A stretch of 64,000 bases of DNA, from positions 102,468,912-102,532,911 of the forward strand of contig CM043963.1 in the NCBI GenBank assembly GCA_014529385.2. Reading direction: 5' to 3'. Positions 32,705 to 45,484 of the stretch are shown here, piece by piece; within the stretch, counting starts at the first letter, position 1, and each line of letters starts with the position of its first letter. Position numbers and translations under genes: made by a program. The notes below the pieces were generated by a model. It ran no database searches, was not told where the DNA came from, and was given only the letters and a program-made list of their open reading frames with translations. This stretch comes from Adiantum capillus-veneris (taxonomy: Eukaryota > Streptophyta > Polypodiopsida > Polypodiales > Pteridaceae).

Positions 32705-34380
32705 AAATTCTAATGAGGCAAATGTACAGCCTATGGGGGTTTTTGAAAATGTTACAGATCAGCCTATTACTGATGCAGATGTACATGATGTACTTGATGA
32801 GGAAAGGGCTGAAAATGAGCAGGCTAGAGGTATGCCAAAATGGCTGGTGCACACTTTGCATGACAGTAGATTGGATGCACCTTTGTCTAGTCGTACTCGT
32901 TCAAGCTCTCGCCATGCATCACATTGTTATGCTTTGGCTGTGTCTAGCTTACATGATGCTGAGGAGCCTCTGTCTTTTGATGAAGCACATAATTGAGAAA
33001 ATTGGATGGCTGCCATGCAATCAAAATATGATGCACCTATAGAAAATGACACATGAACTTTATGTGATTTGCCTCCTGGAAAAAAGGTCATTGGTACAAA
33101 GTGTGTTTACAAGTTGAAACGCAAGCCGGATGGTGAGGTTGATCGCCATAAGGCTCGACCTATTGCAAAAGGCTATGCGCAACAGAAAGGCATAAATTAT
33201 GAAGAGAATTTTGCTCCAACTTGTCGTATTACTACTGTTTGTTTTCTATGTGCAATGGCAACTCATTTTGGTTGGGATGTCATCAATCAGACATTGTTAC
33301 TCTTTCTTGAATGGTCACATATTTGAGGAAGTTTATGTAATGCAGCCTCGCGGTTTTGTCATAAAAGGACAAGAGGACAAAGTGTGCAGATGTAAGAAGG
33401 CTTTGTATGGGTTGAAGCAATCTCCTCATGCTTGGTATAAGAAAGTTGACACTCATTTGGAAAAACGAGGCTTTCATAACAATCCAACAGAAATCACATT
33501 GTATGTAAAGCGTCAGGGCGATGCACTTCTCATTGTTGTTCTTTATGTGGATGATTTGCTAATCAGTGGTCCCAATGAGGCACATATTGCTGAATTTAAG
33601 GCTGATTTGAATGCTACTTTGAAGATGAAAGATTTGGGACTATTGCATCATTACTTGGGCATACTGTATAAGCAGTGTGATGGTGGTATTGCCTTGTGTC
33701 AAAAAAGTTACATAGAGACATTGCTATGTAAGTTTGGACTTGAGGATTGCAAACCTATTGCCACTCCCATGGAAATAGGTTTGAAATTGAGTCTTCATGA
33801 TGCTGGTGATCCTGCATATGTCACTCTTTACCAAACTGCTGTTGGATGCCTCATTTATGTATGCAACACGAGGCCAAATATTCAGTCTTACAGGTCAGCA
33901 AATTTATGCATAGCCTAGGGTCTAAGAAATGGCACGTTGCGAAGAAGATTTTTTGCTACCTTAGTGGCACTTTACATCTTGGCTTGTTTTATCCCAAGGG
34001 GGCGTCATTGCCGCCAAACTTACATGCTTTTTGGGACTCAGATTAGGCTGGTTGTTTTGACACGCGAGTGTCCACGAGTGGTTTCTGTTTCATGCTTGGT
34101 TGTTCATGTATATCATGGTTGAACAAGAAGCAACCTACTGTGGCCACTTCGAGTTGTGAGGCTGAGTACATGGCAGTCTTCACAGCTACAATTGAGTGTG
34201 TATGGATCAGACGCCTTATGGCTGATTTGGGTGTTGGATAGGACACTGCGAACACTATCTACACTAACAGTCAGAGTGCTATGGCAGTTGCGAGTAACCC
34301 AGTTTTTCATGCTCGCACAAAGCACTTCGCTTTACTCATGTACCAGCTCTCGTTCACACAACATCACTCCAAGGGGGATT
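32704..34380 (+). pseudogene. Copia unit B: truncated pol (RT and RNase H)
   Basis: Starts abruptly in the linker (N-S-N-E-A-N-V-Q-P-M-G) at a head-to-head junction with unit A. It then reads RT motifs (K-C-V-Y-K-L, G-L-K-Q-S-P-H-A-W, Y-V-D-D-L-L-I-S-G near 33550) in the 33199-33918 frame. RNase H (S-S-C-E-A-E-Y-M-A near 34150) follows in other frames. At least four frame breaks are present. The polypurine tract CCAAGGGGGATT at 34369-34380 precedes the LTR. Confidence 0.87.
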
Positions 34381-34610
34381 TGTTACCATATACATGTGGT
34401 AGTGATGTGTGTGAACACACTAGGACCGTCGAGGCCTTTTTTTTCCCTCTTTAGGAGGGTTTTCCCCCCGTGCATTGTAAATACGCCCATTCATTCTAGG
34501 GCTATCTATCTTTCCATTGCACACTAAGTAACACACTCTCTATTGTGTGCCTTGAGCTTCCTTCGTCTTCTCCAAGCTGTGTGTGTTTCTCTACAACACT
34601 AATTTCAACA
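34381..34610 (+). repeat. Copia LTR after unit B
   Basis: TGTTACCATATAC to AATTTCAACA, 230 bp with TG...CA ends. The next unit starts at the very next base with GATAAGGCT; no primer-binding site is present. Confidence 0.92.
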
Positions 34611-36691
34611 GATAAGGCTATAAAATGTATTTTTGTAGGTTATAGTGCTGAAAGCAAAGGTTATAGGTTATATCATCCACAAACAAAGCGTATTTTGTTT
34701 CACGGGATATAGTGTTTGTGGAAGATTCTGTTCAGCCCTTGCTGTCATGTACTAGAGACTGTAATTATGTAAGCTCACATGACATTTATGACACTTTGTT
34801 GCCTCTTTTCAATGGTGGAAGTTCAAATGTAAATTCCAATGAGGCAAATGTACAGCCTATGGGGTTTTTCAAAAATGTTACAGATCAGCCTATTACTGAT
34901 GTAGATGTACATGATGTACTTGATGAGGAAAGGGCTGAAAATGAGCAGGCTAGAGGTATGCCAAAATGGCTGGTGCACACTTTGCATGATAGTAAATTGG
35001 ATGCACCTTTGTCAGTCGTACTCGTTCAGGCTCTCTCCATGCATCAAATTGTTATACTTTGGATGTGTCTAACTTACATGATGTTGAGGAGCCTCTGTCT
35101 TTTGATGAAGCACATGATTCAAAAATTTGGATGGTTGCCATGCATTCAGAATATGATGCACTTATAGAAAATGACACATGGACTTTATGTGATTTGCCTC
35201 CTGGCAAAAAGGCCATTGGTACAAAGTGGGTTTACAAGTTGAAACACAAGCCGGATGGTGAGGTTGATCTCCATAATGCTCGACCTTTGCAAAAGGCTAT
35301 GCGCAGCAGAAAGGCATAAATTATGAAGAGACTTTTTCTCCCACTTGTTGAATGACTTTTGTTCATTTTCTATGTGCATTGGCAACTCATTTTGGCTGGG
35401 ATGTCATCAATCAGACATTGTTACTGCTTTCTTGAATGGTGACATATTTGAGGAAGTTTATGTAATGCAGCGTCGTGGTTTTGTCATAAAAGGACAAGAG
35501 GACAGAGTGTGTAGATTTAAGAAGGCTTTGTATGGGTGGAATCAATCTCCTTGTGCTTGGTATGAGAAAGCTAACACTCATTTGGTAAAACGAGGCTTTC
35601 GTAACAGTCCAACAGAAAGCACATTGTATGTAAAGCATGAGCGCGATGTACTTCTCATTGTTGTTCTTTATGTGGATGATTTGCTAACCATTGGTCCCAA
35701 TGAGGCACATATTGCTAAATTTAAAACATAATTGAATGCTACTTTCAAGACGAAAGATTTGGGACTGTTGCATCATTACTTGGGCATACAGTTTAAGCAG
35801 TGTGATGGTGGTATTGCCTTGTGTCAGAAAAGTTACATAGAGACATTGCTATGTAAGTTTGGACTTGAGGATTGAAAACCTATTGCCACTCCCATGGAAA
35901 TAGGTTTAAAATTGATTCTTCATGATGCTGGTGATCCTACAGATGTCACTCTCTACCAAGATGCCTCATTTATGTATGCAACATGAGGCCGGATATTCAG
36001 TTTGCAGTCTCACAGGTAAGCAAATTTATGCATAGCCCAAGGTCTGAGCATTGGCAGGTTGTCAAGAGGATTTTTTGCTACCTTAGTGGCACTTTACATC
36101 TTGGCTTGTTTTATCCCTAGGGGGGATAATTGTCGCCAGACTTACATGCTTTTTCGGACTTAATTTTGGGCAGGTTGTTTTGACACGCCAGTGTCCACAA
36201 GTGGTTTCTGTTTCATGCTTTGCAGTTCATGTATATCATGGTCAAGCAAGAAGAAACCTACTATGGCCACTTCAAGTTGTGAGGATGAGTACAGGGCAGT
36301 CTTCACAGCTACGGTTGAGTGTGTATGGCTCAGATGCCTTATGGCTGATTTGGGTGTTGGACAGGACACTGCCAACACTATCTACACTGACAGTCAGAGC
36401 GCACTGGCAGTTGCGAGGAACCCAGTTTTTCCAACTCGCACAAAGCACATTGAGGTGCATTACCACTATGTCAGGGAGAGGCTCTTAGCATGAGAGATCA
36501 GCTTGGCTTATGTGCCAACACAGGACAACCTTGCAGATCTTTTCACAAAGGCATTGTCTTGTGAGAAGTTTGAAGCTTTTCGCAAAGCTTTGGGCATACT
36601 CCCCTTTATGGATTGATCATGTCCTTAGGGCATGGCACTTCCCTTTACTCATGTGCTATCTCTCGTTCACCACATCACTCCAAGGGGGATT
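34611..36691 (+). pseudogene. Copia unit C: pol from integrase tail to RNase H
   Basis: Begins right after the LTR with the end of a Ty1/copia integrase region (C-I-F-V-G-Y-S-A-E-S-K-G-Y-R, then a degraded S-R-D-V-V-F-V-E). A linker, RT (Y-V-D-D-L-L near 35675) and RNase H (36191-36493, with E-D-E-Y-R-A and T-D-S-Q-S-A-L-A-V) follow, then A-D-L-F-T-K-A-L near 36530 and a polypurine tract. Gag, protease and most of integrase are absent. Stops and shifts are scattered through it, at other sites than in units B and D. Confidence 0.88.
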
Positions 36692-36918
36692 TGTTACCAT
36701 ATACATGTGGTAGTGATGTGTGTGAACACACTAGGACCGTTGGGGCATTTTTCCCTCTTTAAGAGGTTTTTTCCTCCATGCATTGTATAAACACCCATTC
36801 ATTCTAGGGCTATCTATCATTCCATTGCACACTAAGTAACACACTCTCTATTGTGTGCCTTGAGCTTCCTTTGTCTTCTCCAAGCTGTGTGCGTTTCCTT
36901 GCAACCCTAATTCCAACA
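36692..36918 (+). repeat. Copia LTR after unit C
   Basis: 227 bp, same ends as the LTR at 34381, followed directly by GATAAGACTGTCAAATG. A polypurine tract (CCAAGGGGGATT) precedes it. Confidence 0.92.
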
Positions 36919-39011
36919 GATAAGACTGTCAAATGTATTTTTGTAGGTTTTAGTGCTGAAAGCAAAGGTTACAGGTGTAACATCCGCAAACAAAGCGTAA
37001 TCTGGTTTCACGAGATGTAGTGCTTGTGGAAGATTTTGTTCAGTCCTTGGTGTCATGTACTAGAGACAATAATTATGTAAGCTCACATGACATTTATGAC
37101 ACTTTGTTGCCTCTTTTCAATGGTGGAAGTTTAAATGTAAATTCCAATGAGGCAAATGTACAACCTATGGGAGTTTTTGAAAATGTTACAGATCAACCTA
37201 TTACTGATGTAGATGTACATGATGTACTTGATGAGGAAAGGGCTGAAAATGAGCAGGCTAGAGGTATGCCAAAATGGATGGTGCACACTTTGCGTGACAG
37301 TAAATTGGATGCACCTTTGTCTATCGTACTCGTTGAGGCTCTCGCCATGCATCACATTGTTATGCTTTGCCTGTGTCTAGCTTACATGATGTTGAGGAGC
37401 CTCTGTCTTTTGATGAAGCACATAATTCAAAAATTTGGATGGCTGCCATGCATTCAAAATATGATGAACTTATAGAAAATGACACATGGACTTTATGTTA
37501 TTTTCCTCCTAACAAAAAGGCCATTGTTACAAAGTGGGTTTAAAAGTTGAAACGCAAGCCGGATGCTGAGGTTGATTGCCATAAGGCTCGACCTGTTTGC
37601 AAAAGGCTATAAGCAGCAGAAAAGCATAAATTATGAAGAGACTTTTGCTCCCACTTGTCGTATGACCACTGTTCGTTTTCTATGTGCATTGGCAACTGCT
37701 TTTGGTTGGGATGTCATCAATCAGACATTGTTAATGCTTTCTTGAATGGTGACATATTTGAGGAAGTTTAAGTAACGCAGCCTCGTGGTTTTGTCATAAC
37801 AGGACAAGAGGACAGAGTGTTCAGATGTAAGAAGGCTTTGTATGGGTTGAAGCAATCTCCTCGTGCTTGGTATGAGAAAGCTGACACTCATTTGGTAAAA
37901 CGAGGCTTTCGTAAACAGTCTAACAAAAAGCACATTGTATGTAAAGCGTGAGGGCGATGTACTTCTCGTTGTTGTTCTTTATGTGGATGATTTGCTAATC
38001 AGTGGTCCCAATGAGGCACATATTGCTGAATTTAAGGCTGATTTGAATGCTACTTTCAAGATGAAAGATTTGGGACTGTTGCATCATTACTTGGGGATAC
38101 AGTTTAAGCAGTGTGATGGTGGTATTGCCTTGTGTCAGAAAAGTTACATAGAGACATTGCTATGTAAGTTTGGACTTGAGGATTGCAAACCTATTGCCAC
38201 TCCCATGGAAATAGGTTTAAAATTGAGTCTTCATGATGCTAGTGATCCTGCAGAGGTCACCCTTTACCAAACTGCTGTTGGATGCCTCATTTATGTATGC
38301 AACACAAGGCCGGATATCCAGCTTGCACTTTCATAGGTCAACAAATTTATGCATAGCCCAGGGTCTAAGCATTGGCAGGCTGTCAAGAAGATTTTTTTCT
38401 ACCTTAGTGGCACTTTACATCTTGGCTTGTTTTATCCCAAGGGGGGATCATTGTCGCCAGGCTTACATGCTTTTTCGGACTCAGATTGGGTTGGTTGTTT
38501 TGACACGCGAGTGTCCACAAGTGGTTTCTGTTTCATGCTTGGAAGTTCATGTATATCATGGTTGAGAAAGAAGCAACCTAATGTGGCCACTTCGAGTTGT
38601 GAGGCTGAGTACAGGGAAATTTTCATCGCTACGGTTAAGTGTGTATGGCTCAGACGCCTTATGGATGATTTGGGTGTTGGACAGGACACTGCGAACACTA
38701 TCTACACTGATAGTCAGAGCGCATTGGCAGTTGCGAGGAACCCAGTTTTTCATGCTCGCACAAAGCACATTGAGGTGCATTACCACTATGTCAGGGAGAG
38801 GCTTTCAGCAAGAGAGATCAACTTGGCTTATGTGCCAACACAGGACAACCTTGCAGATCTTTTCACAAAGGCATTGTCTTGTGAGAAGTTCGAAGCTTTC
38901 CACATAGCTTTGGGCTTACTCCCCTTTGTGGATTGATCATGTTCTTAGGGCATGGCACTTCCCTTTACTCGTGTGCCAGCTCTCGTTCACCGCATAAATC
39001 CAAGCGGGATT
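36919..39011 (+). pseudogene. Copia unit D: pol from integrase tail to RNase H, best preserved
   Basis: The same layout as unit C. The second half of RT and all of RNase H can be read in one frame from 37935 to 38936, broken only by a TAG at 38334-38336. It contains Y-V-D-D-L-L-I-S-G, G-L-E-D-C-K-P-I-A-T-P-M, S-D-W-V-G-C-F, S-S-C-E-A-E-Y and A-D-L-F-T-K-A-L. The first half (37020-37745) has several shifts. It ends with a polypurine tract (CCAAGCGGGATT) and LTR. Confidence 0.9.
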
Positions 39012-39239
39012 TGTTACCATATACATGTGGTAGCGATGTGTGTGAACACACTAGGACCGTCGGGGCATTTAATCCCTTTTTAGGAGGTTTTTTCCCTCGT
39101 GCATTGTATATACGCCCATTCATTCTAGGGCTATCTATCTTTCCGTTGCACAGTAAGTAACACACTCTCTATTGTGTGCCTTGAGCTTCCTTCGTCTTCT
39201 CCAAGCTGTGTGCGTTTCTCTGCAACCCTAACTTTAACA
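39012..39239 (+). repeat. Copia LTR after unit D
   Basis: 228 bp, TGTTACC to CTTTAACA, followed by GATAATGCTGTTAAATG, the start of a further unit. Confidence 0.92.
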
Positions 39240-39368
39240 GATAATGCTGTTAAATGTATTTTTGTAGGTTATAGTGCTCAAAGCAAAGGTTATAGGTTAT
39301 ATCTTTCGCAAAAAAAGCGTATTTTGGTTTCACGGGATGTAGTGTTTGTGGAAGATTCTGTTCACCAT
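39240..39368 (+). pseudogene. Copia unit E: first 129 bp only
   Basis: Integrase-tail start (K-C-I-F-V-G-Y-S-A-Q-S-K-G-Y-R through S-R-D-V-V-F-V-E-D-S-V) that breaks off at an inverted junction near 39368. Confidence 0.88.
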
Positions 39369-39568
39369 TGAAAAGAGGCAACAAAGTGTCATAAATGTCC
39401 CGTGAGCTTACATAATTACTGTCTCTAGTACATGACAGCAAGGGCTGAACAGAATCTTCCGCAAACACTACATCCCGTGAAACCAGAATATGCCTTGTTT
39501 GTGCCTGATATAACTTGTACCCTTTGCTTTTAGCACTGTAACCTACACAAATACATTTGACAACCTTA
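39369..39568 (-). pseudogene. Copia unit F: start only, minus strand
   Basis: On the minus strand the integrase-tail start (C-I-C-V-G-Y-S-A-K-S-K-G-Y-K to P-L-F-N-G) follows an LTR with a slightly shortened join and stops at the inverted junction with unit E. The LTR-to-pol join is the same as in the plus-strand units apart from a loss of about 10 bases. Confidence 0.86.
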
Positions 39569-39787
39569 TTAGGGTTGCAGAGAAACACACACAGCTTGTA
39601 GAAGACGAAGGAAGCTCAAGGCACACAATAGAGAGTGTGTTACTTACTGTGCAATGGAAAGATAGATAGCCCTAGAATGAATGGGTGTATATACAATGCA
39701 CGAGGGAAAAAACCTCCTAAATATGGAGAAATGCCTCGACGGTCCTAGTGTGTTCACACAAATCGCTACCACATGTATATGGTAACA
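39569..39787 (-). repeat. Copia LTR, minus strand
   Basis: The same LTR family inverted; starts TGTTACC at 39787 next to a polypurine tract (CCAAGGGGGATT, 39788-39799). Confidence 0.9.
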
Positions 39788-39799
39788 AATCCCCCTTGG

Positions 39800-40236
39800 A
39801 GTGATGCTGTGAACGAGAGCTGGCACATGAGTAAAGGGAAGTGCCATGCCCTAAGGACATGATCAATCCACAAAGGGGAATAAGCCCAAAGCTTTGCGAA
39901 AAGCTTTGAACTTCTCACAAGACAATGCCTTTGTGAAAAGATCTGCAAGGTTGTCCTATGTTGGCACATAAGCCAAGATGATCTCTCCTGCTGAGAGCCT
40001 CTCCCTGACATAGTGGTAATGCACCTCAATATGCTTTGTGCGAGCATGAAAAATTGGGTTCCTTGCAACTTCCAGTGTGCTATGACTGTCACTGTAGATA
40101 GTGTTGGCAGTGTCCTATCCAACACCCAAATTAGCCATAAGGCGTCTGAGCCATACACACTCAACCGTAGCTGTGAAGACTGTCCTGTACTCAGCCTCAC
40201 AACTCGAAGTGGCCACAGTAGGTTGCTTCTTTCTCA
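39800..40236 (-). pseudogene. End of a minus-strand copia pol (RNase H C-terminus)
   Basis: The minus strand reads the end of RNase H, including S-S-C-E-A-E-Y near 40200 and A-D-L-F-T-K-A-L near 39925, then the polypurine tract. The copia similarity stops at about 40233, where Gyp-3 sequence starts. Confidence 0.87.
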
Positions 40237-40316
40237 GACCTGAGGAGGTATATCGGTTAGGACGTGGAGATCCAATGATGAGACCATCGTAGAATTAGAC
40301 CTTCTCAAGTGCAAAA

Positions 40317-42325
40317 TGGGTAAACAAGAAATACACAGGAAACAGAGACCCAAGAGATCATGTAGCAGTCTTTGTGTGTGTAATTAGATCTGAAGAGGTG
40401 TTAGACTTCCCTACACAATTTGTAGGGTTTGGAATAACCCTAGAGGATGACGCTGCCACTTGGTTTGACTCTATAGAGCGTAGAGACTTTGAGTCTATGG
40501 AGGAAGTGTTTGACGAATTTATCGAGGAATTCTCACAAAGGGGGATAGCTCATAATACCGTCTCACAAATCCATAAATTCAAACAGAAAGATGGGGAATC
40601 TGTACGAAAGGCAGCCCTAAGACTAAAAAGATCTGTTAAGTTCTGTCCTGTGGAAGAATTGCCAACTCAGTCCAGACTTATGCTTATATTCATCCAAGGA
40701 CTAAGGAATGCAGATCTTTAGAAAGACTTACATATGAAGAGGAGCACGACGTTGAATGAATTGACCAAGGAGACTCTTTACCTTGTGGACAATTGCGCGG
40801 TATACAAAGAGGGGGAGTTCAAGGACCTTGACGACGATTCATCTTCACATCAAAGTGGAAGCAAGTCTTCTAAGACAGCACCGAAGGGAGAAGTAGCTGT
40901 AAACAAAGAGTAGCTTGTAGATGAAGTGCTAAAAAAGATTAACTTGTACGCCGAACCCCAAGCTAAACAGCCCAAGTGGTATGCTATTGAACAAAAATGG
41001 ACAAACCATGGGACAGAGGAATGTTATTATAACAAAGGATATGCGAGAGAGAGACCTTACGCTCCCCAAGCTCAGGAAGCTTCGCCTCAAGTTCCATCGA
41101 TGCCTAGGTATCAAGCAGGCAACCTACCAGGACTTGTAGGTGTAGAAAGACCACAACCGGTGTTGGGGTAACAACCACCCCTACCAGGATTACGACCAGT
41201 CGGTATAAGATACACACCAACCGTAACCGAATCAGAGGGTAAGGCTTTGGTACCTATGCATGCATATTATGAAGGTCCCAATGGATATGCGGCAAACTCT
41301 GTCTATTATCCACCGAAAGAACGCTCGACACCAGAACCATGGAGCATGATAGGAAGTACTGGACCACCAACAGCTGCACAGGCAGCAAGAGAAGGAAGAT
41401 ATAGCTTAGATAAACGAACATTGTTGTTCATAGCCAACGGAGGCATGGGTGGACAGAGACATGCATACCAACAAAGAGAAGCTCAAGGAGCACCTCAACA
41501 ACCCAAGGGACCCTGCTACAAGTGTGGTGGAGACCATTGGCTAAGAGACTGCCCTCATGATGAAATCATTAGAGTCAACGCATATTGCACCGAGTGTGGA
41601 GTTACTCATCTGATTCCCGATTGCCCTAAGAACCCAAGCAAAGGAGCAAAAACTACCTTGAACATGCTAGAAGCAGTACCTTCCAGTGGAGGGTCAAAAA
41701 ATGAAACAATCATACCTATTCAGGCGGTAACACGAGCCCAAGCTCAAAGAACGACGAACAAACCCATAGTTGAAGAGCAAAAAACCGATGCCCAAAGTTT
41801 AGAAACGAAAAATTAGAGAAGCACTTGGAAAGCTAGAAAGGCGCGTATGAAAGCCAGGAAAGAACGAGAGCAAACAGCTCTATCCAAGGAGTTGAAACAT
41901 ACTAAGGATAGATTAGAGCGGTTAGAGAATCTAGCTAGCTTAAGCTCACACACCATGACAACCATAGCAACCAAGCAAATAGCAGAGCCCAAAAGTGCAG
42001 GATCAGGAGGATCTGTACTGGCAGACAAGGTAAATGAGCAGTCGGATGCGCTTCTAAAAGCCTATGAATCCAGACTCAAAAAGATCCAAACCCAGCAGCA
42101 AAGATGGATGACTTATCCATATGTGGAAATAGAAAAACAAAGGTTAGAAATGTGTAAAAAGATGATTGAAACAACTCAATCATTGATGGAAGACCCGCTG
42201 GGTAAACCTACAAATTTGCATGAAGCACCAATTCCAACCCCTATCCAACCAACTTTAGAGGAACAAGTAGAAACAAAGGAAAGGCCTACTATTGCCTATG
42301 AGTCCAGAGGAGAGCCTATCACATA
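40317..42325 (+). pseudogene. Gyp-3 gag
   Basis: One frame can be followed from about 40317 to 42325, broken by TAG at 40719, TAG at 40912, TAA at 41169 and TAG at 41814. It contains a capsid domain (A-A-T-W-F-D-S-I near 40455, F-S-Q-R-G, F-I-Q-G-L-R near 40690) and two zinc knuckles: C-Y-K-C-G-G-D-H-W-L-R-D-C at about 41515-41555 and C-T-E-C-G-V-T-H-L-I-P-D-C at about 41585-41625. A Lys/Glu-rich coiled-coil stretch follows. All four stops lie where one transition from a Gln codon would give them. Confidence 0.82.
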
Positions 42326-44173
42326 GTGCCAAATACAACAGATGAGGCAAGTGACGGGTTCGAGCCTAAAACATTGACAGAAATGGGTAAGGACTGTAAC
42401 GGTCTAGATGATTTGTGGAGGCAAATCCGTGAGGCCAACGAGGCTAACAGGATGAGTAACCACATGAATAGCACGAGAAAAGAGAAGAATGTGATCTTAC
42501 CTCCTATTGAAGAATTTGATGCAAAATCACAAATGAACTTTGAGATACATTCACAAGGGGGAGACCAGGGATCAATTAGTTCGGGGCACAGCCAACCAGA
42601 CTCGCTGAAAACTTTACCCTCTTACCTAGGAGAGTATGAAGCCAAGTCGGAAGTGAGAGCAATCTCATCTCAAAGAATTTCTTCCAACAAAGTGATGGAT
42701 TCACAAGGGTTGATTGAGTTATTGTCCAACCCGGTGGCATGCACAATCACATTAGCCGAACTCCTTAGGTTACGACCAAACATGTGGACCACAGTAGGTA
42801 AATGCCTAGAAAAAATTGGAGTGAAAGACCCCACCTTGAAGCTACAGGAAGGGATCCGAGAGTTGGACATGCCTCAACTAAACACTATGCCAGTACCATT
42901 AAACAAGGTTGGAGAGTATTACGAGGGAGAAGATGGAAACACCACGCTACCAGTAGAATTCCAAGGAGTAGTTTCCAAAGCTATTCTTGACAGTGGAGCG
43001 TAGTTGCTATCGCCACCAAGAAAATCTGGAAAAAATGGGGAAAACCAGCTTTAAGAGCTACCAGAAGGAAATTGCAATTGGCAAATGGGTTCATGGAGAA
43101 GCCTCTAGGACTCTTAGAAAAGGTGATTGTCACTTCGTGTGGAATCGAGTATGAGCATACATTTGCGATAGTCGATTTCGACAAAAAGAACAATTATGAG
43201 ATCATCTTGGGAATACCATTCATGCGACAATTGAAAATGGTCCAAGATTGGACCACATATACCTCAGACATGGAAAGACAACAACTAAAATACACCTGAA
43301 AAACCATAGTTACAAAGATGTGAACCAAACACCTGTGGAAGAGTTTGATTTAGCTACAGTAGCAGGATCGGAACTCCCAGCATGGTTAGGGCAACAAAAA
43401 GAGCTATGGATGTGCGGAGCTTCACATTGTGGAAGCTTAAGAAGAGAGGAATGCGTCTTAGAAAGAGCGATTGAGGACAAGGAGTATATTCCGAAACCTT
43501 TCCCTGAAGATGCTTTGGAATCGCTAGAATGGGAACACATACTAGCAACATTGGATGTCTGTACCATTACAGATAGTCCAACAATAAAATTTTGCGATAA
43601 GGATGGCTATGATGTGCTACCCTACTACATGGTAAGCATTATACCAGGAGAAGATGAAACGATAGAACCACCAGAACAAGAAGAGTTTTATAACTCCTCT
43701 GAACATCTGGAAGTAAATGATGATGCAGATAACGAGTGTTCAGACACCTCAAGTGAGCGCGGAAGGGAAACCGAGAATATCAAGTTTTATGACTTTGCTA
43801 ATCAGCACCCTAGACGCCAGGAGCGCTATAGGAGGAAACGAGCAGGAAACAAAGCAAGAAAGAACCTGATGCCCAGGATAAAAGGTAAAACTCACTATTT
43901 GATGCTTGTAAAAGCAGAGGATTGTGTAAAAGATCAAATATCAGGAAGATTCTCAAAAGATCGAAGGGAAAGAACGCGAGAGGAAATAAAACAGGAACGA
44001 AAAGCTAAAACAGAAACAAAATCATAAAAATCTCAAAAATCAAAAAAACAAAAAACAAAAGACCAAGAGTGGACCAAACTGGAGCGTAAACAGAAATATC
44101 AAGAACTGAAGCGGTCTTTACGTGAGATATGGACTACTGAAGAAGATAGTAATGGTAAAGGGGAGTCAGAAAA
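42326..44173 (+). pseudogene. Gyp-3 protease (first copy) and acidic linker
   Basis: The frame 42326-43003 ends in a retropepsin active site, A-I-L-D-S-G-A (Asp codon 42989-42991), followed at once by a TAG. The rest of the fold continues in another frame at 43005-43300 with E-I-I-L-G-I-P-F-M near 43197. The next piece (43248-44027) is an acidic, Ser-rich linker that becomes strongly basic near 43800-44020, as in Gyp-4. The normal position between gag and RT makes this the canonical protease. Confidence 0.82.
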
Positions 44174-45484
44174 GTGAAACATGAATGTACCATCACACTA
44201 TCGAAAATTTACCATCCAGGACAGAAAAAAATCATCATGACACCACCGGTCAGGGAAAGAACCAACCAAGAATCTTACGATGGGCCAGAAAATGCAAAAA
44301 GGATAGACCTCGTGGAACCAGGTGAAAAGCCTCAGCCGGTCTATATAGCAAACGATTTGGAGCCTGAGGAAGAAGAACGGCTAACACAACTTCTCAAGCA
44401 ATATAAAGATGTGTTTGCATGGTCCTATAAAGACCTCAAAGGAGTTGATCCATCGATATGCCAACATACAATTCCATTGAAATCGGATGCAAAACCGAGC
44501 AAACAATGTCCTTATACATATAATGACACATTTGCTAAACGAATCAAAGAGGAGACTGACAAGCTGATGGAAGATGAATTCATCTATGAAATTGAACATA
44601 CAGATTGGGTGTCACCCATTGTGGTAGTTCCAAAAAAGAACGGAAAACTGCGAGTGTGTGTAAACCTCAAAAAGGTAAATGCAGCCACCATAAGGGATAA
44701 TTATCCCTTGCCAATCATAGAACATGTACTTGAGCGGGTGGCCGAAAAATGGGTTTATTCCTTTTTGGATGGGTTTTCAAGATACAACCAACTGGAAATT
44801 GCAAGGGAGGATCAACACAAAACAGCGTTTGCCACAAAATGTGGAATTTATGCGTATCAAGTTATGCCGTTTAGCTTAACTAATGCCCCAGCTACCTTCC
44901 AAAGGTTAATGACGCACACGTTCAAAGAATACCTGAGAATATTCTTAGAAATATACATGGATGATCTTTGTGTACACTCCCTTCTACGAGAGGAACATAT
45001 TGACCATTTGCAAAAGGTATTTGAAAAATGCAAGACATATCGAATTTGTCTTAATTCGGAAAAGTGTATATTTATGGTTAAGCAAGGCCGCATCTTAGGA
45101 CACATTGTCTCAAGAAATGGCATAACCACTCACCTAGACAAAGTCATAGTCATACTAGACCTACCCAGGCCTACTAATGCCAAACAAGTGCAATCCTTCA
45201 TGGGACACTGCGGATATTATGGAAGATTCATATACATGTATGCAGTCATCGCACAACCTCTGTATCGTTTACTACTCAATTTTGATTGGACCGAGGAGTG
45301 TGAAATTTCATTCCAAAAGTTGAAGGAAAACCTTATATCAGCACCTGTGCTTAAAGCACCAGATTGGAAAAATATATTCCATGTTCACATTGATGCTTCT
45401 GCATATGCAATTGGAAGTATTCTGGCTCACAACCTGGAGACGGAACAATGGATTTTTCAGTTTGTTATGCAAGCTAACAGTTAA
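44174..45484 (+). pseudogene. Gyp-3 reverse transcriptase
   Basis: This is 436 codons with all Ty3/gypsy RT motifs: W-V-S-P-I-V-V-V-P-K-K-N-G, R-V-C-V-N-L-K-K-V-N, S-F-L-D-G-F-S-R-Y-N-Q, V-M-P-F-S-L-T-N-A-P-A-T-F, the catalytic Y-M-D-D at 44955-44966 and L-G-H-I-V. The connection domain (V-Q-S-F-M-G-H-C-G-Y-Y) and the first RNase H strand (F-H-V-H-I-D-A-S) follow before a frame shift near 45470. It is the longest undamaged piece of this element. Confidence 0.92.
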
